NCBI GenBank assembly: GCA_021397835.1
Contig: JAJFZO010000344.1
Coordinates: 4,464,001 to 4,528,000, forward strand
Direction of reading: 5' to 3'
DNA from: Moringa oleifera
Lineage: Eukaryota; Streptophyta; Magnoliopsida; Brassicales; Moringaceae
DNA: 64,000 nt
The notes beneath the pieces are model-generated. The model did no database searches. It was not told the origin of the DNA and saw only the letters and a program-made list of their open reading frames with translations. Below, one piece after another: positions 36,721 through 50,364 of this stretch. The position numbers and the translations under genes were made by a program. How positions within the stretch are numbered: the first letter of the stretch is position 1; the number at the start of each line of letters is the position of its first letter.

Positions 36721-38280
36721 TTTTATGTTTTTATAATTATATATTAATAATTTTAAATTTTAATTTAATAATAATTTTATCTAAAAAGTCTTAAATTTTA
36801 ATTTTTATATGAAAATCCTATTAATACTAAAATTTTATCAAGTATCAATTATTTTTCTGTACATATTCTTAAATTAATGATTTATTTTTCAATTTATTAC
36901 GTAATTTTTAATTTAATGTTATTTTTATTTTAAATATTTCTTACTTTTATTTTCTTTTATTGTTTATTAGTTTGTGATTAATATGTAATTTACTTATTGA
37001 AAACATGTTAATAATGTATCTGTGACATTTCATTGACTTTGAAATGTTTACGATTATAATGAGTATCATGTTTGTGTTGACATTTTTTTTTTAATTTTTA
37101 TAAATTATAAAAATAACAAAACCATCTTGAATTTTCAATTTATCAACCAACCCAAATTTCATTTCGCCTTGTCCTCTGATGGCTTGATTACTCTAAATCC
37201 ATCTTCCACTTTTTCTTCTCTTCCTTTAAAGTCGCATGAACATGCATATTGTCTATCTATTTATATCTTTTTAACATTGTTTGATAGTTTTCCTATCAAA
37301 ACTGGTGTTGATATCAAACTCTATAACATTTGTCAATTCTAAAGCATCTCTATGTCCACGACTTACTCAAAAAGAGTTTTGGTATGTGATAAGTAAGTTG
37401 ATCATAGTTTTTTTGTGAGGCATCATAAATCCATATGCATCTTTCTTAATAAAAAAGTTTATGAAAATAGTATAATTTTTTTATATTCTAATTTTATTAA
37501 AGTTTGTTATAAATATTTAATATTTTAATTATTTTGAACATAATTTTTAAAATTATTGTCTTTATTTCAAATCATATGTACAAGATATAAAAAATTAAAA
37601 AATTATGTATTGTTTAAGTATGTAGTTTTTAACAATATATTAAGATTTAAAAATCCCATTCGTGTGTATCTTAGTAGTAGTTTTTATTTTTTATTTTAAT
37701 ATTGATAATCTTTATTTACATAATTTCAAATTTTAAATTTATTGATATTTATCTATAAAAATTTGATCTTTACATTAATTTGTGATCTTTATCAAAATAT
37801 TTTAAAATATTTATTTAATGATAAATTTAATATTAAAATAATAGACTATTTCGAATAATAATAATTCATAATTAAAATTTTAAAATATAACATTATTTAT
37901 TGTAGAAAACTCATTGTATAAAAATAATATTTAAAATTTTAATAATAAAAATATTAAAATTTATAAATTAATACAAAAATATTAATTTTAATTATCTTAA
38001 TTACTATTAAATTTATATATTTATTTTTATAATAATAAAATATATTATTAAAATTTAATGATAAATCTAATATTGAAATAGTAGAATTTTAAGTCGATAA
38101 CAATTCATAATTCAAATTTAAATGTAATAATCAATACAATCTTAAAATATTAATTATTATTAATTTAAATAAATTTTAATTTATATAATATTATAATATT
38201 TCAAAAAATATTAATATCAAATACTTTATAAATTTAAAATTTTAAAATATAAAGATATTGGTAGTCTTTATTTACATTAT
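36721..38280. other. AT-rich intergenic region upstream of the FUL-like gene
   Basis: Very AT-rich, with no gene supported. The 71-codon open frame at 37127-37342 (+) has no family resemblance. Confidence 0.65.
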
Positions 38281-38330
38281 CTTAAAATTTCAATTTAAAA
38301 ACTTACCTTAAAAATTATATTGATTTGATT
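38281..38330. repeat. Left copy of a ~49-bp direct repeat flanking an organelle-like insert
   Basis: The 40-bp core CAATTTAAAAACTTACCTTA...TGATTTGATT at 38291-38330 recurs at 39368-39407 with one substitution (A to G). Similarity extends about 9 bp further left with one more change and a 2-bp indel. Confidence 0.93.
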
Positions 38331-39357
38331 CTTAAAAAGAGACTCTTCCCATTCCCATCGGCCAAGCTTCAATCTCTTAGAGCGGATGCGGCCACTATAG
38401 ATCATCCAAATGGGGACTCCTTTCTCTATGAGGCTGTTGGTTGATAGAACTCTGAGGTTCTGTGGTTAGGAGGTAGATCTTGTGCGAGCTAATGAATTCA
38501 AAGATGCATATCCATACCTATCTCCATTGTCCGGCTAGTCTTAAGGGATCGCGAGGTAGAGGGGTCCTTCTAGTTCAGAACCTTTCTCCCCAAGCCTCCC
38601 CTGATTCAACTTTAGGCAGGCCATGGTGTGGATAAAAGCTTGTGGGTTCTCTCCTGCTTATTCATTAGGGCGAGTGGATGTCAAGGGAGGCGAGGATGGC
38701 TTCATAAACTTTTTTGCCAAAGGAAAGATATCTGGGGGGTTTGATCCAGATTTTTCTTCCATTCACGTAACAAATGGATCAGCAGTGAGATTTTCTTCAT
38801 TGTTCGCTCTTTTCATTGGCGTGTTTTGCTTCTTATCTAGAGAGGGACGTTGAAATCGTTCCTATTGGGTCATGCGTGGCAGCTTTTAGTATTAAAGAAT
38901 GAGGGCGGGCCGCTTTTTCGGGACCTATTCTCTTAATAGGCGGCAAAGCTGAATAAGAAAAGAGGGCGAGCTGGCTGATGAGTGCTTTTTCTGATTTTAG
39001 CCTTTTTTCTAAAGGCTTTCATGTGAAGCTAACATGGCTGGATACATACAAGTATAGCCAAATCCATATGAGACGGGACGGACGGTCAGAGGCCAAAGAA
39101 GTAATGTCATCGATCATTATCAAACTGACTGCAATCGTTTTCTGTCCGTGAGGATCCAACAAGAGCGCCTTCTACTTTTAATAGGCTGTGAACTATATCA
39201 GAATCATTCTTAACGAATCCATAAGAAGTGATCCCATTTTTTCATCGGGTCCGGGTAGAGACCAAAGGTCTTGAGCGATCGATCAGGCAGAACAACTAAA
39301 AAGATAAAGAAGTATCATTAATTTCTTCATACTCGTTCCAAGTTCGAAGTACCATCT
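38331..39357. other. Organelle-like insertion (probable nuclear copy of mitochondrial DNA)
   Basis: About 1.03 kb of distinctly GC-richer DNA with abrupt edges against AT-rich flanks. Its style (GGGCGGGCCGCTTTTTCGGG, CCTATTCTCTTAATAGGCGG, CATCGGGTCCGGGTAGAGAC, GGTCTTGAGCGATCGATCAG) resembles plant mitochondrial intergenic sequence as I recall it. A 76-codon open frame at 38623-38853 (+) is not a known protein. No tRNA, rRNA or standard mitochondrial gene could be identified inside. The mitochondrial origin is an inference from composition and memory. Confidence 0.6.
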
Positions 39358-39407
39358 TTTAAAACTTCAATTTAAAAACTTGCCTTAAAAATTATATTGA
39401 TTTGATT
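39358..39407. repeat. Right copy of the ~49-bp direct repeat
   Basis: This is the second copy of the repeat at 38281-38330. It begins just where the GC-richer insert ends (after ACCATC). Confidence 0.93.
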
Positions 39408-39944
39408 ATATTTTAAATTAATATATGTAAACAACATAATTTAAAATTATATATTTACAAAAATTATAATTATAATTTATAATAATAGATCATAATTTAA
39501 AAAATTACAATTTTAACAATATCATAATGTCGATAAATTTTACATAAAATATTTGAATTTGTTTTAATATCATTGTAATATTATAACTTTTTATGGCTAG
39601 CATAAATTATCAATAGATAGTACTTTAAAGATTTTTATAGTATCAATGTGCAAATAAAAATTGTTTTTCTCAATAATAAAACATGTATAATCAAATTTTA
39701 GTATATTTCATTAAAATAGAAAAACTGTGAGTCAATTATGAATGAAACACAAATAAGTAAGCTTATTATACTTCTAACTTTTATTTTTCATCAATTATAG
39801 TCATCTTATTGTTAAGTTACAATATAATTCTTCTTGATGTGAAAAAGGTGGGCACTGAATTTATAAATATTAAGAGAAATCCTCCCCATTTACCTTGGCT
39901 TTAAGGTTAAAAAGGCTTGCAATATGTTTTAATGTAACCATAAT
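39408..39944. other. AT-rich intergenic
   Basis: Low-complexity AT-rich DNA between the organelle-like insert and the CACTA terminus. No gene or element was recognised. Confidence 0.6.
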
Positions 39945-39966
39945 CACTATATAAAAAAAAAAAATC

Positions 39967-40000
39967 AAATTTAGTGATGAAAATTTTCATCACCAAATTT
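39967..40000. repeat. 34-bp near-perfect palindrome next to the CACTA terminus
   Basis: The arms AAATTTAGTGATGAAAA and TTTTCATCACCAAATTT are inverted copies with one mismatch. This is probably a head-to-head pair of subterminal transposase-binding repeats. Confidence 0.9.
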
Positions 40001-40729
40001 AAAAATTTTGTCATTAAGGACTTAATGACGGATTAGTAACATAAAAATTTCGTCACTAAAATCCTTGTTGCGAAGGCACGTAATGATAAAATTTTGAAAT
40101 TGTTGCCAAGTTAATGATAGACATCCCTATCGCCAAGTTGTCAACACCTAACGAAGGACATGTATAAGTTGGTGATAGAATGACGACAGACGTGTCCATC
40201 ACTATAATTTCTTCATTAAGTTTCAAATGTATAACGGTAAAATCTACTGTCACGAGTCCATCACTAAATCAATTTTAATATAATGAAAATGTTGAAATTA
40301 AGTCTAATTAAAATCATACGTATAAATGAAAAGTAAATACATAGTATTGTACTATTTCGATCAATTAAAACTATACGAAACTAAGGATGTCACTTTAAGG
40401 ATTAACCTCAATATTAAGTAGAGTCATCATGTGGTACTAGAAAGGAGCCAAAAAGTGAGTTTTTAAGGAATAATGCCTCAATTCAATGAATACACTCCCC
40501 CAATTCAATCTTCTTTTGTTGAATGCACTCATTTATTTAGTCTTTTATCTCTACCTCTTTTAGTTGCAAACATTCATTTATCTCATGCTCAAATTGCAAA
40601 CGATCTTGCTTCCTCTTTCTATGCTCTTACTCTAAACACTCTTTTATAGTCTTCATATGAAAGTGTATATCTTACATTGCTACGTCGTAGACATATTGTC
40701 CACTGTTTGATTTACCACACTCGAATAGT

Positions 40730-41065
40730 ATGACCGGACATGAAAACCAAGTCTATACACTTGACGCTTCTTCTCTCCACCTACTACTTCATAATATATC
40801 TAAATATAATCTATCATTAAAATCTCAAAAGATCCCTATTATGGCTGAGAAAAAAAGGCGATTAACTAATCCATGTGATCCTATAAGAAAAGAATCTACG
40901 TTAACCAATTCATTACTTAAACTGAATTATCAAGTGAGAAATTATATTAATTATAAGAAAAAAAGAACTCACATGTGCTTATCTAGCATGCTTATTGATG
41001 AATTGATTAGGATTGGACTTATTGATATTGGTCCATTTAAGAAACTCCATAAGAGTTGGGTCTGA
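40730..41065 (+). other. Unrecognised 111-codon open frame inside the CACTA element
   Basis: The frame opens MTGHENQVYTLDASSLHLLL and ends FKKLHKSWV. It runs opposite to the TNP2 remnant. It lies where En/Spm elements usually encode their second protein, but no family similarity is evident, and chance is plausible. Confidence 0.2.
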
Positions 41066-44000
41066 ACATAACTCCTTTTACTACAAATAAAAACATAATA
41101 AATAAGCATTGACAAGATAGTTATACCATTTTTATTCAAATTTATGTAAGTAAATTAAATGTCCTACATACCGCGCATCCAAAATAGTTGGCCAAATAAC
41201 ATGAATCTCTATTATGTTGAGAGGTTTTAGGCTACCGATTTTTAGAAATTGTTCTACACTTCTCTTTATAGTTTCAATGGTTTCATTATTACTACCACTG
41301 CTCTCATGTGTAATTTAAGATGAAATAATGTTTATTTTTTGCTTTATGCCAACATGTATATATCAAATTGGTATATTATGTAGTGGTTTTGCCTTTTGGA
41401 CGACTCTCATCATGCCATTGATTGCCTTATCTCATGTAAAATGTTTCTGCAAAAATAAATGATAATTAAATATGGTAAAATATATAATTTTATTTTTTTT
41501 GTAAATAATTATACCTTAAATTTGTCAAAGTAAAAGTCCTTGGTCTTCGAAGAAACTGTCTTTCATGTATACCTAGAGATCTTTTCCTAAAAGATCTTAT
41601 AAATCTTTGTGAAGCATGTATTTGAAAGTTTGATATTGTAAAAAAAGACAGTAAATAAATTGTCAATTACTTTAAGCAAACTTATAAAGATAATGACACA
41701 TGTATCAAAAAAATTATGAATATTTACATGTTATTGGCTATGTGAATCTGTTGTCCATCCGTACTTTACAAACTCTCTAAGGTAGACATTCTCTAGTAGC
41801 AAATCCCTAAAAGCCTAAAGTATAACTAGTGAAACAATCTAGTGGTACATATACTATATGTGTAGTTGATGCAACTCCAACCCTTTCCTCATCTATTGGG
41901 TGCAAAATTGGAGATAATAATCGTCGACTATCAATCCCATGACCTTATCCTCTAAAGTCACCTTCTCTTCCTTGTTCTCTCATCTAATTATGTTGATAAA
42001 GTTAATACACCTAACTTAGTATAACAAATAAATTTTTATGAAAATTTGATAAAGTCTCCTCTAAAAGTGAACTAAAGCCCCGTTGAAATACATGCTAAAA
42101 ATACAATAAAATAAATAATCTTTCAATGTATAGTTTCAAATTTATACCTTCAATCATGGAATAAATAATTCAATCTTTACATATAGGAAACTTCAACCAG
42201 TACATATAAATTGATTTAAACAAGATATTTAAAAAAAATAACAAATTATCCTCTTCAAAGTTTTCATTTTCCTCTTCTACTTCCTCATATTCTTTCTCAT
42301 CTAAATCACTTTCAAATTTTGGCCCATTTGATATATATTCTTTCTCATCATCAATAACTATTAATGTCTCATTTAGGTAATTTAAATAGATAGGATCTTT
42401 ACCAGCATCAATCTCAATGCAATGGCATCTATCTTATTGTCTTAAAAAAATGAACCTTGGATTAATTGATGTATAGAATTAATTGATGGAAGTTTGACGA
42501 CGAACTTAACTTTTATTTTGTAAGTTGTCTACCATTCATGGTTATTATGTCTTAAGCTTGGATAAGGGATATAATGATCTTGAGTTGCTTGCAAAGTTAG
42601 AATAAATAACTCATATTGATGCAAACACTGAGTAAGTCAATCTACAATTTCGACAAATGAAGCCTTACAAATTTTAATCATATTTCACAATAAATTCATC
42701 CAGATTACAACAAACTCTTTAAAACTCTTATTCTGTCTCTGAATCCACACACTTTATAAATTGTAACCACATTTTACAATCAAGCGTCACTATGAATGGT
42801 CAAAAATTAAGAAATTTAACACATTATTCCAAAGCTCATTCCCATTTAATGCACATAATGTTAAAAACTAAATATTTATATCATACTTTCACTACATCTT
42901 CATAATGATAGTGAGGAACATAGATTTTGATGATGAGATGTTCGATATGGATCTTTGATGGACTTTTCACAATGACCTCTTTTGCATAAACCCGTTCAGC
43001 GTGATGAATTGCTTTTTGAAATGGTTGATGACAAGGTAAGGGTAACAAAGTAAGGTGAGGCTAAAAGGTAAGAACGACAATGTGAGGAAGATGAAAGAAT
43101 GGAAAGAAAAGGAAAAGAAGGATGAGTTTAGGTCAAAAATGGATTTCAACCAAAAATAAGTTATAGTCAAAAATGGTTCAAAGATGGGTTCTGAGATTGA
43201 CCAACAACGGTGTGATTTGAAAAAATTGATTTCACTAGTGATGTAACTTAGACAATAGAAAATGGGTAATGAGTTAGATGGAAGAATAGGGAGAAGAAGG
43301 AAAGGAATAATCTTCAGGTGACAAGATGAAGATTATGGGGATGAGAAAAAAACCAATCATTGTAACTCTTTCGGTAAAAAGTTATAATTGATCAACACCC
43401 ATTGACTTGGTGTTAACAACTGTAAGTATGTTTAGGATATAGAATAAATTAAATCATTTATTTAGAGATTATTTGGTATTACTTTGTGTGTTTAGGTTAA
43501 GAACATATATATTTGTGAGTGTAGATCATTTTTAAAAACAACATTTATAAAAAACCTAAAAAAAATTTTGCCCATTATTTATATACACACACATTCAATC
43601 ATATATTTTGATTCATATCATTTTTTATTTTTTAAAAAAATGTGAGTTTAACATTATAAAATTACATCACCAAAATCATCAAATCAATAAAAAAATTGCA
43701 ATTTTTTTAACTTATATTAATTTCCTTTCATTTGATCACGAAAGTTTTATAACATTACTCTTTAAAAAATTTTATTTTATTTTATTTTATGTTTATTATA
43801 TGTTTAAGATTATAACACATGTTCAAAAATACTTCAACATTTCACTTACACTTTTGTTGATATAAGCTTTGATCATATAAATATTTTAATAACAAATAAT
43901 TATTATAAACTAACTTAATTATACCTATCAAAATAAAACTTATTAATTATTTAATTAGGTAGGCCTAAATATGACCAATTTGTTGACTTTAATAGGTTGA

Positions 44001-44469
44001 TCCAAATATAATCCATTTATTGATCCTAATGGATTGGCCTAAATACAAACTGATTAGAACCCGTTCTTAGTTTTAATAAGCTTGCCTAAGTATGATCTGA
44101 TTATGGCCTAATAATTTACCTTAACAGGCTGCCCATTTCAAAATTTTAAGCTCATAATTTTGCTTATTTTTTAAATAAATGACCATAATTTGAATCTCAT
44201 TAATAATGGGCTAGGCTAAAATCCAATGAACTGGACCATAAACGGGGTGGTCCATGGGCCATAGGCTAAATGATAAGGTTAATCAAGATGTATTAACTTG
44301 TCTACATCATGCACTTTTTCAAATGTGGAAAAACATATTAATTTATCTTGTATAATGATTGGTACACTATGATTCATGTTCACTTTTAAATGAATCAACT
44401 TTCGATTTATTCAAGAATTATAGTGATTGCTTTATTAACTTGTTGAAGTTTAATTATGTTTAAATTGAA

Positions 44470-47175
44470 GATATCAATCATGGATACCAATGAATGTGTT
44501 AAGAGTTTTAAAGATACTTAAACATCTGAGAATAATTCTAACAAATCAATTATTCTAGTATCCAAACCTACCAACCTTTCTAAACTTTTGAACCTACTGC
44601 CTCTTTTGAAAAACAATCTCTTCAAATATAAGAAAAAGAAAGTTAACATCTTTCGTTTGGGAGAATTTTGATAAAGCTAATAAGGATGAAAATGATTAGG
44701 CAACTTATCATTTTGGTAAGTCAAAGCTAAAAGCCAATAGAAAAAAAAAGTCTTTGCACAACCTTTGAAAAATGTAAAAAAGAAAAAAGAAAAAAGAGCA
44801 ATCAAGACATAACCAAAATATTTGACAAGCAAAATAAAATTTCAATTGATTGAAATAATGATGGGAATGTTCAATTTGAAAAGTTCACTTTTCATCAAGA
44901 AAAATCTAGAAAAGAATTGTCATGTGCAATATCTTGCATGAATATCCTCTCTTGATAATAGATCATATAGGATTCAGAAAAGTTTATTTCTAGTCTCTAA
45001 CATCTCTTTAAGATTGTTTCTTGCAACACTATTAAGAATGATATTATAAATACTTATGATGTGAAATTTGAGAAGTTACACAAATAATTATAGAAGCTCA
45101 AGAGTCAAGTAGCTATCACTACTGATATGTGGACATCAAATTAGAAGAAATGGTACACGTCCATTACAGTATAGTACATTGATGAGTTCTGAGTGCTATA
45201 AAGTCGTATTTTGTGGTATATTAAATTTTTAATATTTTACATCTAATATAATTGCATATTTAATTACTTTAAAATTATTATTAACTTATTGTATTCATAT
45301 TTTGTAATATATAGGTTTGTTTATGTGTCAACTCCTCATACTAAAGAAAAGCTAGCAAAGCATTTGATAGATGGTTTAGGGAAGTAGAATATTATGACTA
45401 AGATTTGTATAATTACATTAGCTAATTGTTTTTCTAATGATGGTATGATTTCAATACTTAAAAAGAAATTGTTTGGAGATCTTTTATGTCATGGGGAGAT
45501 TTTATATATAATCTATTGTGTGCATATTTTAAATCTCGTTATGAAAGATGGATTGTCTATTATTAATGATGCACTTTTGAGAATTAAAGATAATGTACTC
45601 AATCATTCCTCAAAGAATTGAAAAGTTTGAAGAAATGGCTAAACAATTAAAAGTTTCATGTACTAAAAGTTATTTTTGGATTGTAAAACTCATTGGAACT
45701 CTACATTCTTTACCCTTCAGACAAAAATTATGTAAAAGAATATTTTTCCTAGGTTAAACATTAGAGAAAAATACTACTTGAATGTACCTTCTGAGGATGA
45801 TTAGATTATAACTTCCAAAGTTAAATATTTTTATACTGTTATTGAGTTTTTTAAGGAAAAAATTATCTAACTGCAAATTATATTATCTAATTGCAAATTA
45901 TTTTTTTGTTTTCATTTGTCAACTAAGAAAATATTTGGAAGATTGGATAGGTCATGATGATGAGAATATTAGAGAAATGTCTACAAAAATGTTTAATAAG
46001 TTTGAGAAATATTGTAGAGGTTGCACATGTAGTTTTAGTTATAGTTGTTGTTTTGGACCCTAAATATGAATAGATAGTGGTTGAATATTATTATTTTTTT
46101 CACTATATAAGGATGATGCACCTAAGAAAATTGATCAAATTGAGCAAACTTTCTATCATTTGCTTAATAAGTATCAATTTATGGTCAATCTAAAATAATC
46201 TCAACCTAATGGAGTAATTGTTTCAATTTTTTTGTGAAAAGGTCAAGTTTCTCAAAAGAATGACTTGCACAACTTAGTTGTATTTATTAGTTCTTTTTTT
46301 AGCAATGTTTATATTAAGGTCGAGTTGGAATATTATCTTGATGAACTCGTTTTACTTTGAAATAAGAGTTTGACAATCTCAATTGGTGAAAAACAAATAG
46401 AATTAAGTATCTAACATTGCAACTGATTGTTAAAGATTTTTTCACAGTTTTAGTGTCTACTATGGTATCTCAATTTTGTATTTAGTATTGGTGGAAAGTT
46501 GTTAGTGTTCATTGTAGCAGGCTTTATCCAACTACTTCAAAAGCATTAAGGCATTCATAGAATTGGTCATGGGCAAGTGTTAAAAGTAATAATAAATTTG
46601 ATTTAATGATTTAATTGTATTTAAATAAGTTTTGTCAAATATTTATACTATTATCACTTTTTTCAAGTTCTTGTTCGTCTACAAATTCTAATTGTTTAAG
46701 TGCATTAGGAAAAGATACTGATTGATTTGGTGAACATTTAATTTGAATTTAATTATCTTGAATTATCACTAGTTGTAACTTCTTCTTTTTTTGTGGTTTT
46801 GTTACTGGAAGATTATATGCTTTTGAAATTTTATTATGTTGTTTCATTAGTAAAAGTTTATTTGGTTATGGTGTTTTATTTTTACATACTTTTGAAGTTT
46901 TATTATGTTGTTTTATTATTATTTGGTTACAGTGTTTTATTATGAAATTTTATTGGTAGAATATTAAATAAATATTACTTAAAAATATAATAAACAAGTT
47001 TGCCTGGGTTCGAGTAATGTAAAAGTAATTACAAATGAGTTTGGGATGGGTTTAAATATTAAAAATAATTTATTCAATGAGTTTGGGATAGATTCAAGAA
47101 TGTAAAATTTAATAGGATGCGAGTTTGAAATTCTTTAAATGGGTGGGTACATGACCCATTACCATCCCTATATGT
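44470..47175 (+). mobile_element. hAT DNA transposon, decayed, nested in the CACTA element
   Basis: The right end is supported by GGGTGGGTACATGACCCATT followed by ACCATCCCTA at about 47142-47172, typical of plant hAT ends, with GGGATGG-type subterminal repeats before it. The matching left TAGGGATGG end was not found and the left limit is given by the start of the coding remnant. GGCCTAAATATGACC-like repeats at 43961-44110 may be part of the left subterminal zone. Confidence 0.65.
44474..46640 (+). pseudogene. hAT-family (RICESLEEPER-like) transposase, degraded
   Basis: Several frames together read as a plant hAT transposase with an N-terminal zf-BED. Pieces in order: a BED-zone remnant (ATYHFGKSKLKAN), ITTDMWTSN, YIDEF, the RFVYVSTPHTKEKLAKHLID block, TLANCFSNDGMISILKKKLF, IIYCVHILNLVMKDGLSIIN, and the C-terminal dimerisation region (ELEYYLDELVLL, then VFSIGGKLL corresponding to the AFSTGGRVL box, and HRIGHGQV). 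Stops and frameshifts are abundant, so it is inactive. Confidence 0.85.
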
Positions 47176-47429
47176 GTGAACGACCTAATATTCATCCTTT
47201 ATTAAATATCTTGATTTCTCTCTTTCAAATACATGACTAAGATATTTAAATACAGATAGATTTTTTTTATGCTTTTCCTACTTATAATCACTAGCATTAT
47301 TTCATGGCACTTTTTAATTTTCATATATTGACATGAAATTCAAAATAGTATGAGTAAAATGATGATTCCTCTTTAACCAAACTGTCAACTTTGCTTTATT
47401 TTATTTCATTATTTTTCAACTTCAAAAGA

Positions 47430-48720
47430 TACCTACAATGGAGATTGAGATTAATCAAATAATTAAGATATTCTCGTGGAAATAACCACGTAATTAAGTA
47501 ACAATAAAGTCAAAAACTTTCAAATGGCTATAGCATCGATACTGCAATGAATTTACAATCTTCGATTCATAAACCAAGTGCACCTAAAGATATTCTATTA
47601 AGTTAAAGAAGCTTGGTGGAATATATGAATAAGCTTATAAAGAATTATAAAAATCTCATCTCAAGTCGTCTCATTTCTTCATCCTAAATGATAGTTGAAA
47701 TCAATTATTTGAAAAAAAAAAAAAAAGGCTTATCTCTATTAGTCCTTGCCCCATATTTGAAGGTAATAACTTATGAAACACAATTGGTAATAATTTCTAC
47801 ATAAAAAGATGACAATCATGGCTCTTTATTTCGTACAACCTATGTTTTCTCATATCTATACACCTAGTCATGTTTCATGCATATCCATTTACGAATTTTA
47901 GATTTTTTATCTACTCATGCAATGCTTCTCTTCTTCTCTTGATAAGTGTGTAACATGTTTTGAGGTATTTCCTAGCTGTCACATTCTTCATCAACTCAAG
48001 ACATCAGTAAAATGAATTCACTTCTTTCCTCAATTTGGTATTATTCTTCATCTTTTCTTCCATATTCAATATTGTATTAAACTTATATATATATAGCATT
48101 GAAATTATGTCAGATTAAGTTGGTGCATCAAAAGATAGATCTCAGAATATGCTTTATTTTCTCCAACTACACATCTTACAAATTAGACCATTTATCTAAT
48201 CATATTTGACTTTTGTAACCTTCGTCGGTTTTAATCGATTTATCTTATTCATCAAGTCATACCTAAACTTAACAAGAGGAGCCGCTTTTTTCACTGTTTA
48301 TTCTTGATGATTAAAGTTTTGTTCCTTTTAAATAAATGACCTTCAGGTAAGAACTTAGGTGATTATTAAACCATGATTGCTTACGTTCATTTAGAAGAAT
48401 AAATGCATCTAAATTTTTCTTGCAGTAAAACAAGTCAATTTTTTCTTTTATACTCCACATAGACAACATTAAATAGGTAAGAAAGTCACTAATGGTGTAC
48501 ATAAAAGCAACTCTCATTACACAATGTTATTCGCGGGGTACATCGTATGTCAATAACCCAACCTCCCACAACATTTGCAACTCTGATGTTAGAGACTATA
48601 AGTAAACGTCTAACAAATCTTTTGGATTCATCAAACCAAGAATAATCAACAGTTAATAACATGTACTCCTTTCCAAAGTGGCAAATTATACAATGCCGCT
48701 ATGATTTAACATAAAAAATA
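47430..48720 (-). pseudogene. CACTA TNP2-type transposase, degraded
   Basis: On the minus strand, conserved pieces appear in the usual TNP2 order: LWEVG.LTYDV, then MRVAFMYTISDFLTYLMLSM and WSIKEKIDLFYCKKN (family: tmraaLlwTisDfPayamlsGws.kGklaCP), then KFRYDLMNKINRLKP, and finally PPSFFNLIEYL.VHLVYESK with LQYRCYSHLKVFDF (family: mvHLp.Ea...PVqyRwMYPfER). Catalytic residues cannot be judged. There are numerous stops. Confidence 0.82.
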
Positions 48721-50364
48721 TTATTGGCCTAATGATCGAATAATTGAAATTCTTTAGTCTTTAAACCTAATCTTACATGTTTACATTCAGTTGTGAACGA
48801 TCGATATGAATGATTAAACTATAGCCAAGTAGGAGAGTTTGAGCAATGAAGCATGACACCATCTTCAATCTCATATTCTACATATCATCTCATGTTCTTA
48901 GTCATGATGTCTACTACATATAATCTTTATAACTATGGATTAAAGGGAAAATAATGCATATTCTTATATAGAACAAGCATTTTTCCTTTATCAAATCATT
49001 GTCTTTGTCTTTTAGACCATGGATGATCATAAAACTTGCAACTACTTAATGCACTTTTTTCAACCCAATATATCATGCCTCCTTTGTTACAACAATAAAT
49101 TTAACAACTTATCAATACCGTTTTTACTACTTAAATCAACATGATATGATTTCAAGCAAACATCTAAGTACATAACTTATATTACAACTTATTTAATAAG
49201 TTATGTACACTATCTGAGCTCCAAAGGTAAGTGACCCCGTATCATTCAAAAGTGTACATTTATATAAAGCACATGGTAGATCATTGTTTATTTTTATTTT
49301 GTAAAAATTTTGATAATATATCCCTATAGTTCTCAAAATACATGACTTATATAGATGTAAGATTTTTTTTTAATGAAAACATCCCCTAGTACTATTAGTA
49401 TGTACAAGAAGAATAATGGAGATAATACATAAAAATATTTATAAAATAAAATAAATATTATAAAAATATATATTTTTATTAATTTTAAAATAAATACAAA
49501 ATTTTTATTTACAAATTATCCAAAACCTGCATATATAAAATTCTTCATCTCTTCCACATCAGCCATATACATATAATTCTTTACAATATACAACCAAAAT
49601 TTTCTTCATCAAAATTAAATTACAATATATAAATATGGTATTTCAATTAAATTTAGTCAACACATATACGTATATAATTATCAAATACACTGATCATAAT
49701 TTTCTTTATATCTTTCAATGAAACAACTATACTATCTTTCTTCCTTCAACATAATTACACCTACATTTCAATACCAACACTTTAACACTTCAATGCCAAC
49801 ACTTCAATGAAAAAATCTTTTCCTGTTATACACTTCAATACCATTCTCACTGAAACCATCATTACTTCTTTCATGTTTGAAAATACTTCAATATAATCCA
49901 ATTCAAAATAATAATAAGAGATAAAACAAAAAAAAATTGATGTCATAATTGAACTCCATATATATAATACATGAGTTTAAATATACATTATCATACACAA
50001 TCCTAAAAATTCAACTATATAATTCAATAATGTTCACGTATACAAAAATCTTAAAGGTTTAACTTTCTATTATAGCACTCTAAAGAAATTGTCCAACCTT
50101 TTTTCTAACTTCATCAATATCCGATTGAGTGTAAGTATCTATGTCCACTAACTACATTTACAAAAAGAAAAAAAGTTAATGCAATTAAAACTTTTAGTAA
50201 GCACATCAATTAATTACTGAAATATTTAGATAAGCAAATACTTAGAAACTTACCATTTTCGCATATGGGATATTTTTATCACGTCTATCAATGATGTCCC
50301 TTAAAAATTTTATAACATAATATCTACACTCAGTATTTGAAGGCTGATGTGGACACTACATTAA

